Assembly: GCA_015680685.1 (NCBI GenBank)
Contig: MNCI01029318.1
Location: 76,192-118,353, forward strand
Source of the DNA: Gnetum montanum
Taxonomy: Eukaryota > Streptophyta > Gnetopsida > Gnetales > Gnetaceae
Direction of reading: 5' to 3'
DNA: 42,162 bases
Positions 11,096 to 22,011 of this stretch are shown in pieces. The notes beneath the pieces were generated by a model. That model saw nothing but the letters and a program-made list of their open reading frames with translations, did no database searches and had not been told where the DNA came from. The first letter of the stretch is position 1. Every line of letters starts with the position of its first letter. The position numbers and the translations under genes were made by a program.

Positions 11096-11876
11096 TGATG
11101 AGTGGTGAGGTACCCCTACACTCAACCATACGAATACGAGCATCTCACGCGCGATCCGGTCGAACTCCAAGGACTAAGTGCTTATGCATCTTATGGAACA
11201 CTTAAGGTTAATCAATCATTGTCTTCCCAGACTTACTTGTATTGTCACAGTTGTATGGTTAAGTAAGTCTGAGGTATCTGATTTTTATGTATTTTATCTT
11301 TTTATCACCTATGCTAAGAGAGGAAAGGGTGAAGAGACTAAGTAACTAACTTTCACTAACTAAGCTTTAATCGTCCTAGCATCAATATCCATTCTCACTT
11401 GTCGTACACACCCTGAACCAGTGCAACGCTACTAGGATTACCAAACGCTATTCATTACTAGGTTACCAAGTGTAGCACACGTGCTTGAAGCAGTCGTACT
11501 GAATGCACTTAACTAGGAGTTGAGGGTTAAGAGAGATTAATTATCTAAGAAAGCATTTAAGCATTTAACATTAATTAAATCCTAATTAGCTTAGTCCATG
11601 CACTGCAAGGTTTATCAAAAATTTTGTCTTTATTTCCTTACACAAATGTGTGCTTAGGTATAATTTGCTCGAATAAAGATTCGTTCACTTTGAGACTCCT
11701 ACTGCGGGCACATGGAAATTATTCTATCTCTAGAATGGTAAAACTGATAGAGTTTAGCTAAGGATCTAGATCTAGATGGAGAAACAAGGGAAAGCTGCCT
11801 CTTATTTATAGACAAGGTGACGGGCTGCGATATTGTGTACGCGATATTACGGCCCATGCGATATCGCATCCCATCA
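11096..11876 (-). mobile_element. 3' LTR of element B
   Basis: 781 bp, bounded on the + strand by TGATGA at 11096 and CCATCA at 11876. On the minus strand it has GATATC-type palindromes, TATAAATA (11803-11810) and the AATAAA inverted repeat (about 11630-11690). It aligns along its length with the element A LTRs but has a shorter palindrome array (67 bp from the LTR start to the TATA box). Confidence 0.9.
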
Positions 11877-11890
11877 TACCCCCATGACTT
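11877..11890 (-). promoter_or_regulatory. Terminal polypurine tract of element B
   Basis: On the minus strand, AAGTCATGGGGGTA lies directly before the LTR start. The same motif precedes the LTRs at 19406 and 26119. Confidence 0.8.
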
Positions 11891-13655
11891 AATGAAAACT
11901 CATCCTTGGGTTCCTTACAAAATATTGGGAAGGTATGGGATTATTGACTTGAATGACACTAATGGTAGATGGGGCAACATGTGAATGGATTATCATTACA
12001 ATATATGACAAAATTTAGTGTTCATGACAACAAGAGTGAACACTATACATATTTGACATCCAGCCTTATTTGGTAGCTGGGAGAGAAGAGAAAAGAGAAG
12101 GGAGAGATAAAAGAAGAAAGAAGAAGTTTGTTGCTGCCAATGCCAAGATTGCGCTTTTTGTTGTCCATCCATAAGTACGCCATCAATCTCGTCCCTTGCA
12201 TAATTGCTTCAGCACCAGTCCATTCCAAGTTTTCCCTCCAGATCCAATCCGTTGTTGTATGATTGCCATTTGCACACACAACACAATTCTTATATTAGCA
12301 AGGGTAAATGAATCATAATGTAATTGATACCTTACTTTGGCTGAGAGCGAACCTTCGGTAGCGATAGAATGGAAAAAGATAAGGAATAAGAAGGATGGAG
12401 AGAAAGAAATAATGACCATGCCAATAAAATGGATGTCATAGATGGAGATGAACAAAATAAATGGTGATTGCAGAAATGTTTAAAGGAAAGAAATTAATGG
12501 ATGCACCAAATAGGAATGCCAGTGGATCCTCCCCAAAGCAGGCTCATGCCCTTAATGCCTTGACAATCCTACATTCAAAGAGTCCGTAGGCTCTAGGAAT
12601 GTCATTTGGAGACAAAAGTTAAAGTCTTAACCACAAGAATTTACCAAAAAGAAAACAATGCATCCATGAAAATATGGACTACTGATACAACTGGCAATGA
12701 GGTGATAAATGGGGAAAGAAGGATGGAAAGAAGAGGATGGAATGGAATCTTAAGAACAAGGTGGTGTACAGCCCCTTGTGTATTAATGGTTAATGTGACT
12801 TAGTAGATCTCATTCCAAATCTAGCCTCAAAAGAACCACATCCAGTGACTTCGCATTAATACATTTGGCCAATCCATCCACTCAAAGTAACAAGAATGCC
12901 TTCACCACAGAGCCACCACCATTTCGACGAAACGAAAGAGGAGAAAGTAGGAAGCAATAAGGGGCTTAGTTAGAGGGAACATGTTTATTTTAGTTCCATA
13001 ACCAGTGCTTGTAGCCCAAATGATTATTTCGTTTAAGGGGTGTGCTTTGAATTCTCACTGTTTTTTTTTTGTGTTTTTGTGTGAGAACCATACCGTGCAA
13101 AGACTTATTATTTTTAGTTGCTCAACTTCTCGATAATGTGGCAACGTCAGAATGGTAAGAAAACTCAAGAAGAAAACATCCAAGCACCCAAGAGAATGGC
13201 CAGCACAAGTGCATCAAATCCCCTTGAAGTCACATCCTTTTCAATCCTTGAGTCCTTCCTTAGTTTGAGAAATGCCCAGTCACTAATTCATTGATAGTTC
13301 TTATTATTGGGAAAGGGACTGTACAGTTCCAAGCCAAGAGAGACCATAGAAATTTATGGATGCGTGGGTGATGTGGAGTCATTACCTGTTATATCAAAAG
13401 AACCATACCTTAGTATCAACATCATAACTTAAGGGTAAAAACCACACATTAGTAATCAATGGAATATAGTTCATACCACCATCCGAGCACTTATTAGGTG
13501 ATGAATCAAACAAAATAATCAAATGCACAAAGAAATGAAAAAGTATAAACAATGTTGTAAAACAAAAATAAGAAAATTTAAAGAAATTTGTAAAACAAAA
13601 ATGTGTAAAAAAAAAAGTTAAAAGGAATTGAGGGCCTCAAATGATTAGCATAGGT
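11891..13655 (-). mobile_element. Non-coding 3' spacer of element B
   Basis: About 1.77 kb between the internal and terminal polypurine tracts. It aligns in antisense with 17541-19392 (element A) and, more distantly, with 24390-26105 (element C). Open frames (12043-12279, 12183-12455, 13578-13760) are short, not shared between copies, and resemble no protein I recognise. An env-like gene sits here in some Athila elements, but I see no membrane-protein frame. Confidence 0.75.
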
Positions 13656-13680
13656 GGCCGTCTCCCCCATGACTGAGTTG
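13656..13680 (-). promoter_or_regulatory. Internal polypurine-tract-like copy of element B
   Basis: On the minus strand CTCAGTCATGGGGGAGACGG matches the terminal tract AAGTCATGGGGGTA in 11 contiguous bases (GTCATGGGGG with its preceding A). It occurs at the end of the integrase-tail frame. Confidence 0.65.
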
Positions 13681-13710
13681 GAAGGGAGAGATTCGAAATA
13701 ATGAGTGAGG

Positions 13711-13980
13711 TCATCCTCTTTCAAATGTGCTATGTGCATAGACCATTCTAGGTTCATCATAAGGGTTGGTCAGTTGCACATAGACTAGTATTCTCCTATC
13801 GGAGTACTCATTTGGATTTTCTAAGAGTTTCCAAGTTATCTCGATTGGTGGTTTCAGATTAAGGGTTGGAAGTTGGCGACACTCTTGCTCCAGTGCATCT
13901 ATGCTTTCTTTATGGCCACAAGTTGGTCCCCCAGTTAGTTTCATGCATATTGGTGGGTTGTTGTCTTGATTAGCTGTCAA
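13711..13980 (-). pseudogene. Fused protease linker and integrase tail of element B
   Basis: This is an 89-codon frame. The first part (ICMKLTGGPTCGHKESIDAL) matches element A's post-protease linker at 8770-8830 (LCMELIEGFTCAYIDNIDAL). The last part (RRILVYVQLTNPYDEPR) matches the integrase C-terminal tail of element A at 17385-17445 (KRLLVNVQQIKPFHEFR). About 2.7 kb of pol is therefore missing, and the deletion joint lies near 13,810. The fusion keeps an open frame, so it may have arisen while the element was still moving. Confidence 0.75.
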
Positions 13981-13983
13981 CCA

Positions 13984-14541
13984 CTAGGTGTTCTCTTGTT
14001 GTGTGGTTGCTACATATAGGCACTTCTGTATGTTAACTTCCTGGGCACACCGGTTGCGTGCAGGAGATGTTGAATGCTCTTGGACACTATCACCCTCTGT
14101 ATCACTGTATGTGATGCATGGAACCTTCTTCTTCTCGATCTTTCCATAAGTATTTTCCTTAGATATTTCCAAGGAAAGATCACGAATTCCTAGGCATGCG
14201 TTCATGGTACTTAGCCATGTCCTTCCCATTATTATTGGGAAGTCCCCCTTGTCATTGTTGACTTGTATCACTAGGAAATCAACTAGGTATGACCAACCAC
14301 ACACAGTGGTAATGATGTCCTCCACCAATCCCAAGGGAATAGTGATGGACTGGTCAGCTAGCTCTAAGCGAATATTGCTCTTCTTTAGTGGAGGCAGGTT
14401 CCAGGCTTTATACATTTCTTGCAATATCAAGCTGACTCCGGAACCTGAGTCAAGAAGAGCTTTACGTGGTTCATTCCCAACAACCGGGAGGTAGATTAAG
14501 GTACTTCTAGGATCAGAGAGTTTCCTGGGAAGGTGGCCCAC
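13984..14541 (-). CDS. Aspartic protease region of element B
   Basis: An open frame of 185 codons. It carries the retropepsin active-site loop KALLDSGSGVSLI (about residues 27-39), GLVEDIITTV and IIMGRTWLST. The family processes the Gag or Gag-Pol precursor inside the retrotransposon particle. Compared with element A's copy (ISGF at the active site), this one keeps D-S-G, so this part of element B is less damaged. It is followed downstream, after one stop, by the fused linker/integrase tail. It starts inside the polyprotein, so its first ATG is not a true start. Whether it is ever expressed is unknown; the gag upstream has stops. Confidence 0.75.
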   Translation of the reverse strand: MGHLPRKLSDPRSTLIYLPVVGNEPRKALLDSGSGVSLILQEMYKAWNLPPLKKSNIRLELADQSITIPLGLVEDIITTVCGWSYLVDFLVIQVNNDKGDFPIIMGRTWLSTMNACLGIRDLSLEISKENTYGKIEKKKVPCITYSDTEGDSVQEHSTSPARNRCAQEVNIQKCLYVATTQQENT

Positions 14542-14547
14542 CTTTAT

Positions 14548-16800
14548 TTAGTCAATGATGGTATGTGTTAACATAACCGTATGTGTTGAGCTCTGTTGTT
14601 GGTTTGAAAGGAGCTCCAAAGACTTATTTGATGGAGAAATGTTCTGAGGTTCAACCGTTTGTGGTTGTGAGAGCTTGTTTGGACTGTTGGTTTTAAAGAA
14701 AGGTCTTCTCCTTGTACGGTTGTCAGAACCAGTAGTGAGTTGAAGGTTTATTTCTCTCATAGCATTGCATTGTTGCGGTTGAGTGGGGAGTTTCCCTTGC
14801 ATCGCTGGAGTAGGTGGTAGTGGAGCTATCGGTGTAAGAGTTGCGGGTGGATTTGGAGGATGGTATGCATGTGGTGTGTCTCTCTCAGGAGAAGGAGTCC
14901 TATAGTACTCCCGAGCTTGGTAGTGACGTTGTGAAGTCACGTGACCAACAGTGTTACTTGGAGAGATTGGCTGCTACACGTAGTAGCCATATGGATCCAG
15001 TTGTTGGTAGGGGCATTGTTGCCTTGGTGGTGGCATCTCCATGATTATGGGTATTGCCGCTGCTGGTGTTGCTCCATAGGTTGTGGCGGGGTTCCACTTT
15101 GATAATATGTTAACGGTTGCTGGAACTGCCTCAGGTTACCTTGCGGATAAGGTAACCAACGGGGTACCTACTGTTTGTTAAGTCTTAGGTTGAGTGCATA
15201 CATCCCAAACTCTTGCAGATGTGAGATTATTAGGCAACATCCCTTAGGATGGTCATATTGGCATATTTCACATACACCGTCATTGTCTGTATCCGAATCC
15301 ACAACCTCTTTAGTGATAGCCATTTTATCCTTACCTTTGTTACGTGCATGGTCCAAATCCCTCTTCTTTTTCTTATCATGGTCACTACTTCACTCCTTAG
15401 ACTCCTCTAAAATTTTTAAAATGGTTTCAAATCTACTATCTAAGGAGTCCCACATTTGATCTACCTTAGCCGACACTTCTGTTAATTTCTAAAGCGGCAA
15501 GGTTTTCCTACTCACCAACTCTTCTAGTGGTGACTCATCCTCCTCCTCACAGAATCTCACTCTTCTTTTTCGGAGGGAAGGATCGCGATTATACTCTTCC
15601 GTGCTTTCTCTCTTACGTAGCTCTCCTTCTTTCTTAGCTACTTGCTCCAACAATCTATGAACCTCATGGGACCTAAGTTTAGATAATCTTCCTTGGGCAT
15701 ATGTCCCAAGGGTTCTCCTGGTTTCATGTCTTAGCCCATCTACGAGATGGCGTAGTTGATCCCGTTGTGCATAACCATGGCTCGGGCAATGATGTAGCAA
15801 TGCATAATATCGGCCCATGGCAGCATCCAAGGGTTTGTGATTACCCTACTTCCATCCTTGGATCTGGTTTCTCAAGTTGGACACTCAGGAGTACGTTTGA
15901 TATTTATCGTTAAACAGTTCTAACATTGTACTCCACCTTCGAATGGATTTCGGTTCTAAGGACCGGTACCAGCTTTCCGCTTCTTTTATGAGTGCCCTTG
16001 GAAACAACTTTAAATTTTGCCACATTTTTTTAATGTTTTGCAAGGTGTAGGCATCGTGAAATGCCTGTAAGTGATTCTGCGGATCAGCGTTGTATCCCCC
16101 CTCAAATTGTGGAATATTATTCATGTCTAGTCTCTTGATCCGGCTATCTTTTTGGTGCCTTGTAGGTATTCTAACAGCCTCCGTAATGTCTAACATGCTT
16201 CAGGTTGCAAGTAGGGATTCATCATGGTGTCTATGATGTCTACGCAGTTCCCTACTTTCCCTTCTTCCATGCCTTGATTCCCTAGAATTCCCTCGTCCTT
16301 GCTCTCGACTCTCTTATCGAGGTCTTTCATTTTGCTTACCCTTGTCCTCACAGTTAGGTTCCTTATGACTGCATCCCGATGTTGAAGGAGAGGGTGAATG
16401 TTGCGATGAAGGGGAACCATTGCCATGACAATGTTTCCTACCTTCCCTTCGATGATCTCGACCCCAATTGTGATGACGATCAGAATGCTCACCCTTACCT
16501 TGTGTTTGAGTTCCCTCATTGAACACTTGGTGTTTGTGGGAATCAGAACCAAGGTTATGTATCATGGAGTGAAGGTTCTGATGCACCACCTCCTCACAAT
16601 CATTAGGAGGAGGAACATCATTTTGTGGAGAACCTATTGAAATAGGCTCACCATCCTTAATTTCTCTTATGATGGGCAAAGCATTATGGGGTCCTTTGCC
16701 CTTCAATGACATGTGGTAACTCTCTTGCCATAAGTCCCGTTGATGTTGCGCTTCTGTGTGATGGTAGTCCCTTACGTTGTAATCACATGCAATGTACTCA
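14548..16800 (-). pseudogene. gag of element B (broken in several frames)
   Basis: The pieces on the minus strand are 16712-16190 (two overlapping frames), 16196-15885 (the gag core, LDMNNIPQFEGGYNADPQNH and LIKEAESWYRSLEPKSI), 15830-15489 (GRYYALLHHCPSHGY and EYNRDPSLRKRRVRFCEEED), 15356-15168 (CEICQYDHPKGC, a zinc-knuckle-like cysteine/histidine cluster) and 14940-14548 (proline-rich, PPNPPATLTPIAPLPPTP). Each aligns with element A's gag at 5850-8040. The N-terminal part of gag is missing beyond 16813. Confidence 0.8.
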
Positions 16801-16813
16801 GCGTATAATTATG

Positions 16814-17540
16814 ACTTTACAGGTGCAACTTTTTAAAAACTAATGCAACGCTTAGGGGTTGAGCACAAATTGACTACACCATACCACCCCCAAGCAAACG
16901 GTCAAGCCGAGGTCACCAACAGGGAGATTACCAAGATACTGACAAGAACTATTAGCAAATATAGGTGAGCTTGGAGCACTAAACTGAATGATGCTCTTTG
17001 GGCATACCGCTCCATGTGGAAACTCCCTATAGGATACTCTCCCTACGAGTTAGTGTATGGAAAACTTCCAATGCTCCCTATCCAAATTGAGCTCCGTACA
17101 CTAATCACAACATGTGGCCTCAACATTGACCTCGATCTAGAACTTGCTAGATGAGAACCGACTAGCTACCCTGTCATCTAATGAGTTGCACAAGGTATTT
17201 AATAAACAACATCATGACATGAAAATTAGGAGAGTTAAGTACCAACCAGGAGATAAGGTTCTCTATTAGAATCCCACAAATATGTCACAACGGACCAAAT
17301 TTCAAACATTGTGGGAAGGACCTTACATTATCTATGCAACTTTTCCTTCAGGGGCTATGACCATATATAAACCTAAGAGCCTATATAAGAGACTGTTAGT
17401 CAATGTGCAACAAATAAAACCTTTCCATGAGTTTAGGTCATCTAGGACATATGCTACCTCTGTAAGTGGGCAACCTTGCTCATTATTTCAAATCTCCTCC
17501 TTCCAACTCAGTCATGGGGGAGATGGCCACCTCAGCTAAT
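16814..17540 (+). pseudogene. Integrase of element A, part 2
   Basis: The frame resumes the core at FTGATF, then VEHKLTTPYHPQANGQAEVTNREI (about 16860-16930), which contains the third catalytic residue (E of QAEV). Next come LNDALWAYRSMWKLPIGYSPYELVYGK (about 16985-17065) and the C-terminal domain with WEGPYIIYATFPSGAM (about 17310-17360) and LLVNVQQIKPFHE. Together with 10501-11095 this would make one integrase domain; the break between them is element B. Stops at about 17150 and 17268 show decay. Confidence 0.87.
17503..17530 (+). promoter_or_regulatory. Internal polypurine-tract-like copy of element A
   Basis: CTCAGTCATGGGGGAGATGG lies at the end of the integrase-tail frame and repeats the core of the terminal tract at 19394-19405. 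The same arrangement occurs in elements B and C. Confidence 0.65.
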
Positions 17541-19393
17541 TATTGAAGCTCAGTTCCTTCTAAGTTTTTGTTTTACATATTTTTTGTTTTACACATTTTT
17601 TGTTTTGCACATTTCTTTAATCTTTCTTATTTTTTTACATCATCATTCATATTTTTAACATTTCTTTGTGTGATTACTTTATTTTGTTTGTCATCCAATA
17701 AGTGTTCATGATGGTGGTATGAATAATATCATATCGATTGCTAATGTTTGAATTTTACCTTTGAAGTATGATGTCGATATTAAGGTATGGTTCTTTTGAT
17801 TAATAGGCAATGAGTGCACGTCATTCATACATCCATAAATTCCTATGGTCTCCCTTGGCTTGGAATTGTATAGTCCCTTTCTTTAATAAAACTGTTAACA
17901 AATTGGTGATTGGGTATTCCTTAGACTAAGGAAAGACTCAAAGGATGAAAAGGGTGTGACTTCAAAGGGATTATATGCATTTGTACTAGCTATTCTCTTG
18001 AGTGCTTGGATGCTTTTTCTTTGGGTTTTCCACCATTCCGACCATTCATCAAATCACCAGAAGTTGAGTTCATAAAAAATAAGTCTTTGCATGGTGTGAT
18101 TCTCACGCGAAAAACCTTGAAAAAAAAACACAGTGAGAATTCAAAGCACACCCCTTAGACATAATAATGATCTTAGGCTACATGCGCTAGTTATGGGACT
18201 GGAAAGACATGTTACCAATGTTAGACAAGGTTCCCTCTAACTAAGGTCCCTTCTCGCTTCCTGGTTCTCCATCTTTCTCTTCTTGGAATGGTGGTGACTT
18301 GTTGTAGAGGGATTCTTGTTGCTCTAAGAGGATGGGTTGGTCACATGTGTTGATGCGAGGTCACTGAATGTGGATGGTTTGAGTCTAGATTTGGAATGAG
18401 TTCTACTTGTTCACATTAACCATGAAACATACAAGGGACTTTACACAACCTTATTTTTGGGTTTCCATTCCATTCTCTACTCTCCACCTTTCTTTTCCAT
18501 TTCTCACCTCATTGTCGGTTTTATCATTAGTCTATATCTTGATTGATGCATTGTTCTTCCTTGGTAATTTATTATGGGTAATTTTTTAACTCTTGCTTCC
18601 CAATGACATTCCTAGAGCCTATGGACTATTTGGTTTGCAGGTCTGTTAGGGAATCAAGGGCATGAACTTGCTTTGGGGAGGACCCACTGGCATTCCTTTT
18701 TGGTGCACTTGTTAACTTCTTTCCCTTAAACATTTCCTGCAATCACCAATTTTTGTTTCATCCCCATCCATGACATCCATTTTATTGACATTTCCGTTGT
18801 TACTTTTTTTTCACCTTTCTTAGTCCTTATCTTTTTCCACCCTATTGCTACTGGAGGTTCACTCTTCGTCATGGGGGCCCAGGCAGAAATTTTTCAATTT
18901 TTCCTAAACCCTACACCTTAGGTAGTTACTAGTGTTAAAACTCTAGAACCAATATTTTCCATAACCACAACTCATCCAATGCACTTCACATCGAGGCAAG
19001 GTATCAACTACATTGTGATTTATCTACCCTCGCTCATTTGTGACTATGTTGTGTGTGCAGATGACGATCATACAATAATGGACTAGGTTTGGAGGATGCA
19101 CTCAAGATGAACTAGAATTGGAACATTCACGAAAGGAGCAAGATGGATGGCATGGCTATGGATGAACAACGACAGGCGCAATATTGGCATCGGCAACAAC
19201 ACGTGTCATTCTTTTCTCTCTCTCTCTCCTTCTTCTCTTTCAGTTGCCAATAAGGCTGAATGTCATTTATGTACAGTGTTCACTTTTGTGGTCATGAACA
19301 CTAATGTTGTCATGTATTGTATTGTTGATCTATTCATTGAGCACATTGCCTTCCCAATATTTTGTAAGGAACTCGAGGATGAGTTTTTATTTA
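17541..19393 (+). mobile_element. Non-coding 3' spacer of element A
   Basis: About 1.85 kb without a convincing frame; those at 17476-17658, 18407-18589 and 19147-19491 are short and not shared between copies. Patches are clearly conserved with element C, for example CTTTGGGGAGGACCCA at 18671 and 25395. The inverted copy in element B makes this half of a large inverted repeat. Confidence 0.75.
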
Positions 19394-19405
19394 GTCATGG
19401 GGGTA
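19394..19405 (+). promoter_or_regulatory. Terminal polypurine tract of element A
   Basis: GTCATGGGGGTA stands directly before the TGATGA start of the 3' LTR. Confidence 0.82.
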
Positions 19406-20209
19406 TGATGAACTGTGATATCGCGTCCATGATATCGCATCCGCGATATCGGATACTTGATATCACGGCTTGTCTCATTATCTATAAATAAGAGGCGGCG
19501 CCTTTGGTTTCAATAGTTAAGAATTAGTCCCTTAGCCAAACTCTTGCCATTTTCTCCCTCCAAAGTTAGAATTATTTCTATGTGCCCGCAGTAGGAGTCA
19601 TAGAGTGAACGGATCTTTATTCGAGCATTGTGTACTTGAGCACACTTTGTGTACGGAAATAAAGACGAACTTTATGATAAACCTTGCAGCATATAGAATA
19701 GATTAATTAGTGTTAATTATTATTTAATGCTTTTGTAGTTAATTAATGATTTCTCTCGCCCTACAACTCTCTTAGTTAAATACACTCAATACGACCACTT
19801 CAAGCATGCTTGTAGCACTTGGTAACCCAGTAACAATTAGCGTTTGGTAATCCCAATAGCGTTGCACTGATTCAGGATGTGTATAGCAAGTGGGAATGGA
19901 TATTGGTGTTAGGAGTACTTAGAACTTAGTTAATGAATATTTAAATAAAATTAGCCACTTAGTTATCTCTTTCTTCCCTCCTTATTAGCATAGGATATAA
20001 AACACATAAAAAACCATAAAAATCATATACCTCAAGCTTACTTAACCATACAACTGTGACATACAAGTAAGTTTGGGAAGACAACGATTAATTAACCTGT
20101 TATTGTTCCACGTACGCGCATAGGCTCTTAGTCCTTGGAATTCGACTGGATCATGTGTGAAACACTCGTATTCATATGGTTGAGCGTAGGGGTACCTCGT
20201 CGCTCATCA
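19406..20209 (+). mobile_element. 3' LTR of element A
   Basis: 804 bp, from TGATGA to TCATCA. The TATA box is at 19483-19490, only 78 bp in, against 111 bp in the two 5' copies: the GATATC array is shorter here. The rest aligns with the 5' LTRs with scattered substitutions, many of them transitions. Confidence 0.92.
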
Positions 20210-21499
20210 ATAAGAAACTTCATTCATATAAATACTTTTTGGTTCTTTGTTGGTATAATATAAATTTCCTATTTCCAACTTTTTACCTCCATAACGGTTG
20301 GAAAAACAAGAGCAGCTTCCAATCAAATACTTAAGAAGAGCATTCACATTTAATTTCAAAATTCATAATCTATGGATAAGAAAAATGACACAATAGGTAT
20401 TTGAAGCTAGTGTGTGCAAGAGTTGAGGTAGTGAAAGAAAACCTAAAAGTTCATCATGCTTTAAAATAGATTTAGGTATATTTATTACAATGTATACTTC
20501 CCTTATTATATCCCTAGCGTTTCTCACTTTAATTATGGAAGATGTTTAGAATCTCAATATGAAATCTAATTGATTTCAAATTTTAGATGGTTATAGATCA
20601 TAGAATGAGCCCAAGATGACCTTGGAAGTCATTCAAATCACAAAGTTAGAATAATTTCAAATTTAAAAAAAAATTCATGGTTTCATAATTGAGCCCCCCT
20701 AAGTAATCTAATTGTCCCCTTTGTTCCACATTAGTCTTGGCCATAGCCAACTAGTTGCCCCCATTGTGATATTCATCAGAAAAGCCTATAATATAAAGCT
20801 GTGAAAAAATAAAATGCACTTAAGTGAAAATCATAAAACATTGCTGATATATTCATAACTACTTTAGGATAGCTTATGCTCATTGAGATGAAATTTTAAT
20901 AATTCAATAGAAAAAGTTAAGCAACTTGCAAAGAAAAAAACATAATGTGAGCATGGATTAGTTTTGTAGTGAATAGTTGCCATAAGTAGAAGTAATGTGA
21001 GGTTGAGGTTGAGCTTGATTGCAATAATGCCTAGTATTGTATTTTAAGCTTAATTTAAGGCCTTGAGGGCATTAATTTAACTTTTAAGCATGGGTTAATT
21101 GTATACATAGATATCATGCACATGAAATAAGAAATTATATAGAAGGTAGGATATGAATGGTGTTCATGAATAATGACAATGGGTCTTTGAATATTTGCCT
21201 ATGTAATTAGGGTTGGAATTCAAAATTTTAGTACACATCATTGTGATCCTCTTTCAACTTATAAAACATATGGAAATACATTTATCTAATGTTAAAAAGT
21301 GTATCAATATACACAATTTAAAAGTATTACCATTAAAAGCTAAAATAAAAGATACAAACTTGTTAACATAAAATTGTTACTCTTTGTAATATAGCTAAAA
21401 TCAATATTAAATATATATTTTTTGGCCAAGAGGCCATTACTAGTCATATTTCGGTAACGCCAACTTTGTCCAAAATGCTGACTAACGTTGATGTGTTAT
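20210..21499. other. AT-rich sequence, no gene recognised
   Basis: I find no reading frame above 60 codons and no known element. It probably includes the original insertion site of element A plus older, unrecognisable repeats. Confidence 0.45.
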
Positions 21500-21500
21500 G

Positions 21501-21610
21501 AAAGGTTACGTCGTGTTATAAAAGGTTACGTCCGTTGCAAAACATAAATACATTTAGAAAGGTTACGTAATATGTTTAGAAAGGTTGCGTCCTCGTTCCA
21601 AAGGTTATGT
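21501..21610 (+). repeat. Five irregular AAAGGTTACGT repeats
   Basis: AAAGGTTACGT or a one-base variant occurs at 21501, 21521, 21558, 21580 and 21600 (the last two read GGTTGCGT and GGTTATGT). Spacings are 20, 37, 22 and 20 bp. Sequence between the copies is not repeated, which is unusual for a simple tandem array. Confidence 0.75.
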
Positions 21611-21642
21611 CCCTTGAAAATCATTAATACGTCTTATTAGAT

Positions 21643-21703
21643 GAATAGTTTGCGTTGGATTTGGGAGCGCCTACTGAAGTGCAGTAAATCGACAATGGGT
21701 ACG
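21643..21703 (+). repeat. 61-bp segment repeated at 28981
   Basis: This segment aligns without gaps to 28981-29041, upstream of the laccase fragment, with about 48 of 61 bases identical. Both end at CAATGGGTACG, and GAAATTTTGTAT follows close by in each. In one frame both read V.VGFGS.Y.SA.N.QWVR, and the copy at 21643 has one stop. Confidence 0.7.
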
Positions 21704-22011
21704 CATGTTAGAATTTTTTTTGAAATTTTGTATATATAATAATAATAAGGCTCTTGTTAATATCAACGCTCCGATTACTGTTGGTCATGGCTTCAACAAT
21801 GCAGTGACTATGCCACTACATATGCATACTTCTCTATTTACGAACTCATGTTAATCTTCTTTGCATATACTGACGTACTGTTTAAAACATGGAATGACTC
21901 AGCTTTCAGCCAAGAGAGAGAATTTGTAATGAAATTTTGTATATATACATTGCAATGACCGCCTTGACATGCCTCGTATTATTCTTGCGTTGTTCTCGAT
22001 GTCTGTTCTGA

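Larger units (their letters stand above)
11096..16813 (-). mobile_element. Element B: antisense non-autonomous gag-protease element nested in A
   Basis: On the minus strand the order is gag (from 16800 downwards), protease (14541-13984), a short integrase tail (13800-13660), non-coding spacer, polypurine tract (11877-11888) and 3' LTR (11096-11876). Reverse transcriptase, RNase H and the integrase core are missing. Its sequence aligns with element A in gag, protease, spacer and LTR, so it is a relative deleted internally, like the TR-GAG class of plant elements. Its 5' LTR, leader and gag start are missing: at 16813/16814 it abuts element A's integrase, with only ACT of the expected ACACT target duplication left. 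Confidence 0.87.
4617..20209 (+). mobile_element. Element A: decayed Athila-like Ty3/Gypsy retrotransposon
   Basis: Order: LTR (4617-5453), primer-binding site, gag, aspartic protease, reverse transcriptase, RNase H, integrase, non-coding spacer, polypurine tract, LTR (19406-20209). Protease-RT-RH-INT order is diagnostic of Ty3/Gypsy. The primer-binding site matching tRNA-Asp, the FMDDF reverse-transcriptase box and a long 3' spacer point to the Athila lineage. All frames carry stops and shifts. Element B interrupts the integrase at 11095, and the integrase resumes at about 16814. Flanks are GCAAG on the left and ATAAG on the right, which may be a decayed 5-bp target duplication (3 of 5 match). 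Confidence 0.9.

Noticed and set aside
12606-12803. 65-codon frame in element B spacer as a gene
   Set aside because: It lies on the strand opposite to the element and is not conserved in A or C.
17476-19491. Env-like gene in the spacer of element A
   Set aside because: Frames are short, differ between A, B and C, and show no signal peptide plus membrane anchor shared by the copies.
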